From: an uncultured Bacilli bacterium
Lineage (GTDB): Bacteria > Bacillota_I > Bacilli_A > RF39 > UBA660
NCBI GenBank assembly: GCA_947591175.1
Contig: CANQDB010000052.1
Location: 1-9,551 of the forward strand
Length of the DNA stretch: 9,551 nucleotides
Reading direction: 5' to 3'
How positions within the stretch are numbered: position 1 is the first letter of the stretch; each line of letters opens with the position of its first letter. Shown piece by piece: positions 1-6,000 of this stretch. Made by a program: the position numbers and the translations under genes. The notes under the pieces are model-generated. The model ran no database searches. It had not been told where the DNA came from and saw only the letters and a list, made by a program, of their open reading frames with translations.

Positions 1-2389
1 TAATGCCATTAATTTCTTCAATAGCATCCGTATAAAGTGATAAATCATTCAAGGCTTGTTCTTGTTTCTTGGCTTGATAAGTCTTTTCTAATTCTTTAAC
101 TTCCGTTTGAACGTACTCTAATTCATTTTGGTTAAAGATAATATCTTTATAAGAAGTTGGACTATCGTTATTGATATCGACATCAAAGAAAAGTTCAATT
201 CCTTCTTCTTTAGCTTTTGTAAGAATAGTTCTAGCCTTCATCAAGAGTTTAATTATCTCATCATTATATGGTTGAATGGCTTCGAAAAGAGCCTTTTCTA
301 CTCTTGAACCTGTAACTAGTTCGATACGATAGACGTTACTTCCTTTGCTTATTGCACTTTTGATAGCAAACGAACCAATGTCACGTGTATTTTTAACATG
401 AGTTCCACCACAAAATTCTTTTGAATCGGAAATTGTTACAACACGAACTTTATCGCCATATTTTTCATTAAATAAGGCCATAGCCCCAGTCTTTTTGGCT
501 TCTTCTTTATCCATGATTTCACATTTAGTATCATAGTTTCCCGCAATTATTTCGTTTACTTTGGCTTCGACACTTACGACTTCTTCATCTAAGAGTTTGC
601 CAGTGTATGTGAAGTCAAAACGGGCTCCAAATTCATCGACATAACTTCCTGCTTGTTTGATACGATCTGACACTAATTGTTGTAAGGCATACTGTAACAA
701 ATGAACTGAGCTATGATTGGCTTCGATCGATTTACGTCTATCATAATCGATAATTAATTCAACTTCATCATTTAAAGAAATAGTTCCATCTAAGACTTTT
801 ACTTTATGAATGTGTTGACCATTTGGGCCTTTCTCGACATCCATGACACGGGCTTTAAAGTTCTTACCAATTAACATTCCAGTATCCGCAACCTGACCAC
901 CTTGGGTAGCATAGAAACAAGTTGCTTCGACCACAACGTACCCTTCTTTAGTTAAAGTATCAGTCTCTTCATCCCCTGCTAATAAATAGATAACTTTACT
1001 TTTGTTTTTATAAGTATCGTATAAGAACTTCGATGGGATTTGGAGATTTAAAAGATGCTCATTTTGTAAATGCATGTCAGCATCTTTCTTTCTATTACTC
1101 TTAGCCTGCATCTTTTGTTCTTCCATGTAATGGTCGAACTCTTCTTTTGAAGTCGTAAAACCTCGCTCTTCGAGATATTCGAGTGTTAGTTCAAATGGGA
1201 ACCCATAAGTATCGTAAAGTTTGAAAGCATCTTGTCCAGAGATTGTCTTATCAGTTGAAGCATCCATCCATTCGTAGAGAATCTTTTCACCTTGAGCCAA
1301 AGTATTATGGAATAACTCCTCTTCATCGTAAACTAAAGTCTTAACGTAACCTTTAGTCTCTTCTAAAGCAGGATAACTTTCTTTCATATTGTTAACGACG
1401 GTTTCAACTAATTGGTACATGAATGGTTCGGTAATACCTAATTTCTTACCAAAACGGACACTTCTTCTTAAAAGTCTACGTAAAACGTAACCACGACCGA
1501 CATTTTCAAAAACTGCTCCATCGGATAAAGCCATCGTAATAGCTCTAATATGATCGGCAATAACTTTGAAAGCCATTTCACCATTATAAAGAACTCCACT
1601 TATCTGTTCGATATGATTAATAATCGGTACAAATAAATCGGTATCAAAGTTCGAATCGACATCTTGGAAGATACATGCCCAACGTTCAAGACCTGCGCCT
1701 GTATCGATATTCTTGTGAGGAAGTTCTTGATACTCTTCGCGATTAACTCCTTTTTTAGCATTATATTGACTAAAGACGTTGTTCCAAATTTCAACGTAAC
1801 GATCTTGTTCTTCGTCGTTTCTAAATTTTTCTAAAGCATCGTTATTAGGATCGTACTTTTCGCCTCGATCATAGAATATTTCACTATCTGGGCCACATGG
1901 TCCTTCGCCTATTTCCCAGAAATTTCCATCAAGTGGCACTATATGATCTGGATCAAGTCCTTGCTTAACCCATTCTTCTTTAGCTTTGGAATCATTAGTA
2001 TAAACTGTAACATATAATTTTTCTTTAGGAATTGCAAACCACTCTTCACTAGTTAATAGTTCAAAAGCATAAGCGATAGCCTCTTCTTTGAAGTAATCTC
2101 CAATCGAAAAGTTACCCATCATTTCGAAGAAAGTTTGGTGACGGGTAGTCTTCCCAACGTTTTCGATATCGTTCGTTCTAATACACTTTTGAACGTTTAC
2201 GATTCGTTTATTATCAGGAATTACTGTGCCATCGAAGTATTTCTTTAAAGGTGTTACTCCAGCATTTATCCATAACAAAGAGTCATCGTCAACAGGAATT
2301 AAAGGGGCACTTTCAACACGTTCGTGTCCTTTACTTTCAAAAAAACGATACCACATTTCTCTTATTTCTGTACTAGTCATTTTTCTCAT
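1..2389 (-). CDS. alaS: Alanyl-tRNA synthetase, 3' end outside window
   Basis: Class II synthetase that charges tRNA-Ala and hydrolyses mischarged Ser/Gly-tRNA-Ala in the cytoplasm. The frame is open for 796 codons to the window edge; the family is usually about 870-880 residues, so roughly the last 80 (the end of the C-Ala domain) are missing. Visible: N-terminal catalytic domain with RTNDIENVGKTTRHQTFFEM from residue 71 and the motif-3 segment DTGAGLERW near residue 230; tRNA-recognition region; editing domain with zinc ligands HSSVH (559-563) and CGGTH (660-664). The start at 2389 (MRKMTSTEIRE) is chosen because GGAG lies 7 nt upstream; an internal ATG at 2380 is an alternative. The gene overlaps the kinase-like gene by 17 nt, implying translational coupling, and no promoter is visible between them. 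Expression should follow the T-box upstream of that gene. Identification is secure. Confidence 0.97.
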   Translation of the reverse strand, partial: MRKMTSTEIREMWYRFFESKGHERVESAPLIPVDDDSLLWINAGVTPLKKYFDGTVIPDNKRIVNVQKCIRTNDIENVGKTTRHQTFFEMMGNFSIGDYFKEEAIAYAFELLTSEEWFAIPKEKLYVTVYTNDSKAKEEWVKQGLDPDHIVPLDGNFWEIGEGPCGPDSEIFYDRGEKYDPNNDALEKFRNDEEQDRYVEIWNNVFSQYNAKKGVNREEYQELPHKNIDTGAGLERWACIFQDVDSNFDTDLFVPIINHIEQISGVLYNGEMAFKVIADHIRAITMALSDGAVFENVGRGYVLRRLLRRSVRFGKKLGITEPFMYQLVETVVNNMKESYPALEETKGYVKTLVYDEEELFHNTLAQGEKILYEWMDASTDKTISGQDAFKLYDTYGFPFELTLEYLEERGFTTSKEEFDHYMEEQKMQAKSNRKKDADMHLQNEHLLNLQIPSKFLYDTYKNKSKVIYLLAGDEETDTLTKEGYVVVEATCFYATQGGQVADTGMLIGKNFKARVMDVEKGPNGQHIHKVKVLDGTISLNDEVELIIDYDRRKSIEANHSSVHLLQYALQQLVSDRIKQAGSYVDEFGARFDFTYTGKLLDEEVVSVEAKVNEIIAGNYDTKCEIMDKEEAKKTGAMALFNEKYGDKVRVVTISDSKEFCGGTHVKNTRDIGSFAIKSAISKGSNVYRIELVTGSRVEKALFEAIQPYNDEIIKLLMKARTILTKAKEEGIELFFDVDINNDSPTSYKDIIFNQNELEYVQTEVKELEKTYQAKKQEQALNDLSLYTDAIEEINGI

Positions 2390-2924
2390 CGCTATACTCC
2401 TCTTTTCTTACTATTTCCTCGGCAGTTTTCTCTAACTTTTCCAAGGTTGTATTTTCTACTTTATAATCAAATTTATCGTAATTATCTAGGGCAGTTTCCG
2501 TTATATGGTGATTTACTTCAGTATCACTAGTTTCAAAGTTAGGTCTATTAATATGAATGGTAACAACACTTTCAAATCTTTCCTTCATGGTTTCTATTTC
2601 GAGTGGCAAACGTCCATCGGTTATGATAAATACATCAAAGAAGGACGATAAAACTTCTATATCACCACAGAGACGATCGATAAGAAAGTATGGTTTATGT
2701 AATTTTTCACGAATTATCTCTTGACCTAAACGCTGTAAAAGTTCTCTTGGTTTTTCATCAGTCGCGGGATTCCAACCAAAGTAGTCTCTAGCATAGTTCT
2801 TTAACGAAGAACTAAAATGCAAGATACAGGCTTTTTCTCCTCTTAATTCATACTGTTTCTTAATATAATTACCTAAAGTGTCCTTACCATGTTGTAATTT
2901 TCCGCATAACAAATAGATTTTCAT
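2373..2924 (-). CDS. P-loop deoxynucleoside monophosphate kinase-like protein
   Basis: A 183-aa cytoplasmic P-loop protein. The N-terminus MKIYLLCGKLQHGKDT carries a Walker A of the GxxxxGKDT type (G8, G13, K14, D15, T16), the variant typical of phage T4 gp1-like dNMP kinases. FIITDGRLPLEIE (about 98-110) resembles the I-x-D-x-R-x-x-x-E acid/base segment of that family, and INRP follows. By family it would phosphorylate a (d)NMP with ATP; the actual substrate is unknown. It is shorter than T4 dNMP kinase (about 240 aa), so the lid or nucleotide-specificity region may be reduced. The start at 2924 has AAGGAG 5 nt upstream. It is the first gene after the alanine T-box and overlaps alaS by 17 nt, so both form one unit. 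Alternatively it could be a nucleotide-binding protein with another substrate. P-loop kinase fold is confident, specificity is not. Confidence 0.8.
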   Translation of the reverse strand: MKIYLLCGKLQHGKDTLGNYIKKQYELRGEKACILHFSSSLKNYARDYFGWNPATDEKPRELLQRLGQEIIREKLHKPYFLIDRLCGDIEVLSSFFDVFIITDGRLPLEIETMKERFESVVTIHINRPNFETSDTEVNHHITETALDNYDKFDYKVENTTLEKLEKTAEEIVRKEEYSDEKND

Positions 2925-2928
2925 AGAG

Positions 2929-2964
2929 ACTCCTTTCTTGCAAAGAAAAGACCTAAATAGGAGT
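2929..2964 (-). promoter_or_regulatory. Shine-Dalgarno sequestrator of the T-box
   Basis: In the RNA, ACUCCU (2964-2959) is perfectly complementary to AGGAGU (2934-2929), which contains the ribosome binding site of the kinase-like gene 5 nt before its ATG. Between them UUUCUU and AAGAAA pair around a UGC loop, reinforcing the closed form. UCCU of the first arm is also needed for the tRNA-bound T-box helix, so the two folds exclude each other. No T-run follows the SD hairpin, which argues against a transcription terminator. Confidence 0.65.
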
Positions 2965-3103
2965 GTTAAGGAAACACGGTACCATCCTAATTAGATCTTA
3001 ATTTTTAATAACGGCATACACCGGGAGAATTTACTCCACTCCAAAGTAGCTTTCATAGGTTTTCTTTGTGAATTTCCACCCTTCTTCACTCTCTTTAAAA
3101 GAA
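2929..3103 (-). promoter_or_regulatory. T-box leader (Ala, GCU specifier), probably translational
   Basis: Compact T-box in the gap between the AI-2E-family gene and the kinase-alaS pair. The T-box core AGGATGGTACCGTG is at 2988-2975; its bulge UGGUACC would pair with the ACCA end of tRNA-Ala. Below the bulge AGGA pairs with UCCU, above it GUGUU pairs with AACAC (loop UCCUU), and the helix extends at the base (GAUCUAA with UUAGGUC). Upstream, AAAGAGAGUGA and AUGAAAGCUACUUUG form a short Stem I with GCU (3050-3048) at the specifier position, followed by small hairpins GGAG/CUCC and CGGU/GCCG. The 3' arm ACUCCU (2964-2959) can instead pair with AGGAGU of the kinase ribosome binding site. Stem I is much shorter than the usual roughly 100 nt. 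The alanine assignment rests on the GCU triplet plus alaS downstream. No clear promoter is visible; the leader may be reached by read-through. Confidence 0.85.
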
Positions 3104-3111
3104 ATTATCTA

Positions 3112-4290
3112 TTACTCTTCTTTTTCTTTGTTTTTAATATTACCATTTTCTTCTTTAAAGCGATCGATTAAACCGTACTTATTATTAAAGAACTGAAATA
3201 ACAATTTGAAAGTCGATATCAATGGTGTTGCTATAATCATACCTATTATACCAAAGTAATAACCAAAAAGCAATAAGCCCATCATGATTGTTACAGGATG
3301 TAATTTCATTGTTTTACCCATTACAATTGGTTGTAAAAAATAATTTTCCAACGTTTGGGATACGATTACGGAAATAAGGGAGAACACTCCGACAGTTGGG
3401 CTTATCGAGAAGGCAACTAAAACGACAGGAATTCCTCCAATCCAAGGTCCAATATATGGAATAATATCGGTAATGGCACAAAATAAACCAAAGACTAATG
3501 GGGCTTTCATACCGGCTAGAGTTAAGCCTATTGATTGAAGAATAAATAAGAGTCCTGCAATTAGTAAAGTACCACGTACAAAACTATGAAGTATGTTATT
3601 TAGTTGGTCGATTAAAGACATAACTTCTTTATGATGTTTCTTAGGAACTAATGATAACAAGTGTTTTCTAACGTTATGAAAATCAAATAACATATAGAAC
3701 CCGATAATTAAACCAAAAGCAAGGTTAACACTTCCACTTATAAGAGATGAAATAAGGTTCATCGACATAGTTGGAAGTGAGGTTGTCAAATTAGTTCCAA
3801 ATTGGTTAAGAGAATTTAATATTTGCAATTTAGTATCAGTTAAGTCAAAGCCTATTTGATTAGATAAATGTAAAAAGAAATCGTCGATGGCTTTCATACC
3901 TTCGTTAATAAAGTTTGGAACAGCCATAGCTATTTCGTTAATTTGACTAGTCAAGGATGGATAGATAAGAAAGCCTAATAGTGTAAGGCCTCCTAAGAAA
4001 ATGACAAAGACGATAATCGTGCCAATTATTCGATTGATTCCTTTTTTATTAAGTTTAGTAACAAAAGGATCAAAGAGCCAGGCTATTACTAAACCGATAA
4101 ATAATGGTGACAAAATCGATAAGATAGTCTTAATAAATGGTATGACATTCCATGTTTGAATCAATTTTGTACCTATATAAATAAGTAATAAAGCAATAAG
4201 TATAAATACTATTTTTAAAATATGACGGGACAAACGAATTACTTCATTTAAATGTTTGGTATCTAGTTCTTCCTTTTCTTTATGAAACAT
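3112..4290 (-). CDS. AI-2E family (PF01594-type) membrane permease
   Basis: A 392-aa polytopic membrane protein of the AI-2E/PerM family. Hydrophobic segments lie near residues 25-46, 55-75, 88-110, 177-203, 239-260, 263-297, 300-318 and 334-366, with a soluble stretch at about 111-175. The family signature DIIPYIGPWIGGIP is at 275-288, followed by QPIVMGK (320-326) and the conserved Gly/Pro-rich last segment. Family members are annotated as exporters of autoinducer-2 or other small molecules, or as ion antiporters; no substrate can be read from the sequence. A family member (yrrI) sits directly upstream of alaS in Bacillus, so the position here looks like conserved synteny with a kinase gene inserted between. 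The start at 4290 (MFHKEKEEL) has GGGAGG 7 nt upstream. It follows a terminator, so it probably has its own promoter. Confidence 0.9.
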   Translation of the reverse strand: MFHKEKEELDTKHLNEVIRLSRHILKIVFILIALLLIYIGTKLIQTWNVIPFIKTILSILSPLFIGLVIAWLFDPFVTKLNKKGINRIIGTIIVFVIFLGGLTLLGFLIYPSLTSQINEIAMAVPNFINEGMKAIDDFFLHLSNQIGFDLTDTKLQILNSLNQFGTNLTTSLPTMSMNLISSLISGSVNLAFGLIIGFYMLFDFHNVRKHLLSLVPKKHHKEVMSLIDQLNNILHSFVRGTLLIAGLLFILQSIGLTLAGMKAPLVFGLFCAITDIIPYIGPWIGGIPVVLVAFSISPTVGVFSLISVIVSQTLENYFLQPIVMGKTMKLHPVTIMMGLLLFGYYFGIIGMIIATPLISTFKLLFQFFNNKYGLIDRFKEENGNIKNKEKEE

Positions 4291-4310
4291 TATTAGCCCT
4301 CCCTTTTATA

Positions 4311-4326
4311 TATAGTATATACTATA
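4311..4326. promoter_or_regulatory. 16-bp perfect palindrome at the permease promoter region
   Basis: TATAGTATATACTATA is a perfect palindrome ending 20 nt before the AI-2E-family start codon and just upstream of its ribosome binding site. It contains -10-like hexamers on the minus strand (TATAGT, TATACT), but no good -35 is seen at 16-18 bp. It could be an operator overlapping the -10, or only AT-rich promoter DNA. Confidence 0.35.
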
Positions 4327-4360
4327 ACATATTTTTCTATTAAATACACGAAGTTTTTTT

Positions 4361-4392
4361 GAAAAGAAAAGACTTCCAATAAAGGAAGACTT
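4361..4392 (-). terminator. Intrinsic terminator after the DUF285 surface protein gene
   Basis: On the minus strand AAGTCTTCC (4392-4384) pairs with GGAAGTCTT (4377-4369) around a 6-nt loop, with one T-T mismatch, and is followed by TTTTCTTTTC. It lies 11 nt after the stop of the surface protein gene, and separates that gene from the permease gene. Confidence 0.85.
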
Positions 4393-4402
4393 AATAAATA
4401 CT

Positions 4403-5866
4403 CTATGAAACTTTAGTACCAAGTTTAATATTAGGATTGTTAACATCATTAACGATAGTTTGAGCAATAGCCATAGTAGCATCATCGATATAGTTAACTG
4501 TGATACTTGCACCTTCTGCAGTAGCGGCGCTAGAAAACATAGACCAATAACTAGTTACATTACCACGTATCGTAATTGTTGTACTTAATTGGCTACAGTA
4601 ATAGAACATAGTAGACATAGAAGTTATATTAGTTGTGTCCCAGCCACTTAAATCGCCTAAACTCGTTAATTGGTGACACCAATTGAACATACCAGACATA
4701 TCAGTTACACTCGACGTGTTCCAATCACTTAAGTCCCCTATATTACTTAATTGGCTACAGTTATAGAACATAGAATACATGGATGTTACACTTGACGTGT
4801 CCCAACCACTTAAATCCAAATCAGTTAATTGACTGCAGTCAGAGAACATATAGGACATATTTGTCGCTTTAGATACATTCCAGTTTTCTAAACCTATTAT
4901 TTCTGTACCTTTGAAAGCATCATTAGCATTCGCATTAACCCCCGAATCACCAAACATATATGACATATCTGTTAATTGTGAAACATTTAAATATGTTACA
5001 TCCATTTTTTTGACATTGGTAAATCCTTTCAGTAATCCTGGTATTTCCGTTCCTTTATTACCCCTATCATGTTTTGGATTAGCATATACCCCTCCATCTC
5101 CTGCGATAATAACTTTATAATTTCCTGGATTTTCTTCATCATTTAACATATATGCCATTACTCTTCCGTCACCAGCTTCAGATACATCCCATTTGTTGAT
5201 AGTTCCTTCTGGTTCTTCTAATTTATTCGAAAAAGTAATATTTGTTATTTGTTCATAATATTCATGAAAATCCTCTGATGGTGGAGTAACATCTGTATAA
5301 TCCATATCTCCTACGCAACACTTAGTTTCTTCACTGTAATTCCATGCTTTCATAAGTGGGACTTTGCTTAAATCAACAGGTGGATCATATAATTCATTAA
5401 TTGTTTTTTCATTTTCATTTAAAGTAAGGTCTTTATTTGCTAGTCCGCATCTAGCATTAACTGTAATAGTTTGAGTAGAATTATTATTATTTTCTACTAC
5501 TAATCTATATGTTTTATTTTCGCCTATTTCTAAGTTATCATTTTCTAATTCATCTACATTACTTCCTATGTAGTAAATTTTTATATCTTCTATGCCACTT
5601 GTATAAGTAATTATAGAGTGTACTGGCATCACACTACTATTCGTTAACTTAACTGTTATCTCTTTGGATTCTCCGCCATTTAAAATTATTTGATTATTTT
5701 CATCTAATTCATCACTTTCTAAAGGACATGATGTATTGGCTACAATTATATTAAGGGCACCTTTTCGTTCCGTGTCCGTCGTAAAAAGGGCAAAACTCAT
5801 ACCAATACATCCAATTAAAAGTAAACTTATTCCAAAGATTAGAAAAAACTTTACTCTATCTCTCAT
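4403..5866 (-). CDS. Surface protein with BspA-like (DUF285) repeats
   Basis: A 487-aa exported protein. Residues 1-28 form a hydrophobic signal or anchor (VKFFLIFGISLLLIGCIGMSF). LLIGC ends at Cys20 and fits a lipobox, whereas FALFTTD at 25-31 also resembles the A-x-F-T-D end of SipW-dependent, TasA/camelysin-type signals, so lipoprotein and SipW-type processing are both possible. Residues about 35-150 look like a beta-sandwich (C47, C140). Residues about 225-445 hold DUF285/Lipoprotein-1-type repeats: three clean 26-27-residue units of the form LSxWDTSSVTxMxxMFxxCSQL from about 352 plus degenerate units at both ends. No LPxTG is present. Such repeats occur on surface proteins of host-associated bacteria and mycoplasmas and are linked to adhesion. 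The ATG at 5866 is preferred (AGGAA 9 nt upstream); a GTG at 5875 abuts the SD. The gene is monocistronic, between its own promoter with a G tract and a terminator. Confidence 0.9.
   Translation of the reverse strand: MRDRVKFFLIFGISLLLIGCIGMSFALFTTDTERKGALNIIVANTSCPLESDELDENNQIILNGGESKEITVKLTNSSVMPVHSIITYTSGIEDIKIYYIGSNVDELENDNLEIGENKTYRLVVENNNNSTQTITVNARCGLANKDLTLNENEKTINELYDPPVDLSKVPLMKAWNYSEETKCCVGDMDYTDVTPPSEDFHEYYEQITNITFSNKLEEPEGTINKWDVSEAGDGRVMAYMLNDEENPGNYKVIIAGDGGVYANPKHDRGNKGTEIPGLLKGFTNVKKMDVTYLNVSQLTDMSYMFGDSGVNANANDAFKGTEIIGLENWNVSKATNMSYMFSDCSQLTDLDLSGWDTSSVTSMYSMFYNCSQLSNIGDLSDWNTSSVTDMSGMFNWCHQLTSLGDLSGWDTTNITSMSTMFYYCSQLSTTITIRGNVTSYWSMFSSAATAEGASITVNYIDDATMAIAQTIVNDVNNPNIKLGTKVS
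4590..4907 (-). repeat. Tandem 81/81/78-bp coding repeats (DUF285 units)
   Basis: Three successive units begin at 4590, 4671 and 4752 (81, 81 and 78 bp), followed by a diverged unit from 4830. Each starts on the plus strand with TGG/TGA-x-TxCAG-like sequence and holds GAACATA, GACAT, a GTGT/CCAA stretch and CACTTAA at the same offsets. They encode 26-27-residue DUF285 repeats. The nucleotide similarity is high enough for unequal crossing-over. Confidence 0.85.
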
Positions 5867-5891
5867 TAGACACACTTCCTATTCTATTTCT

Positions 5892-5923
5892 ATTATAATC
5901 TAAACATACCCCCCCCCAGTCAA
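5892..5923 (-). promoter_or_regulatory. Promoter with a G9 tract in the -35/-10 spacer
   Basis: On the minus strand: -35 TTGACT at 5923-5918, nine G at 5917-5909, then TATGTTTAGAT, and -10 TATAAT at 5897-5892. The spacer is 20 bp. A start site near 5885 would leave a leader of about 19 nt with AGGAA placed 9 nt before the ATG at 5866, so the geometry fits the gene. Both hexamers are near consensus, but the spacer is about 3 bp longer than optimal. Confidence 0.85.
5909..5917. repeat. Homopolymeric C9/G9 tract
   Basis: Nine consecutive C on the plus strand (nine G on the coding strand) in AT-rich DNA. I noticed no comparable G/C run elsewhere in the window. It lies directly after the -35 of the surface protein promoter. 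Such tracts slip during replication. Confidence 0.95.
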
Positions 5924-5953
5924 GCAAATTGACATTTTCCGTTTTAACTTGAC

Positions 5954-5981
5954 AAAAAACACCTGTCAAGTTGACAAGTGT
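5954..5981 (-). terminator. Intrinsic terminator after the DUF92 fusion gene
   Basis: On the minus strand ACACTTGTC (5981-5973) pairs with GACAGGTGT (5967-5959), 9 pairs with one G-U, around the loop AACTT, followed by a T run. It starts 19 nt after the stop at 6001. An alternative hairpin (AACTTGAC at 5972-5965 with GTCAAGTT at 5953-5946) would compete with it. Confidence 0.9.
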
Positions 5982-6000
5982 CTTTGGAAAACAATTTACT

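Noticed and set aside
2226..2530. Short plus-strand reading frames opposite the kinase/alaS junction
   Set aside because: They lie antisense to secure genes, overlap each other and have no SD or recognisable domain.
2941..3000. T-box terminator formed by GAUCUAA...UUAGGUC plus UUUUCUUU
   Set aside because: That helix is the base extension of the tRNA-bound T-box helix, so it cannot be its alternative, and the U run is broken. A weak terminator role cannot be fully excluded.
4590..4907. Regular repeats as a possible CRISPR array
   Set aside because: The units are contiguous, imperfect, in frame and encode DUF285 repeats; there are no unique spacers between identical repeats.
5867..5875. GTG at 5875 as start of the surface protein
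   Set aside because: It directly follows the AGGAA ribosome binding site with no spacing; ATG at 5866 has a 9-nt spacer.
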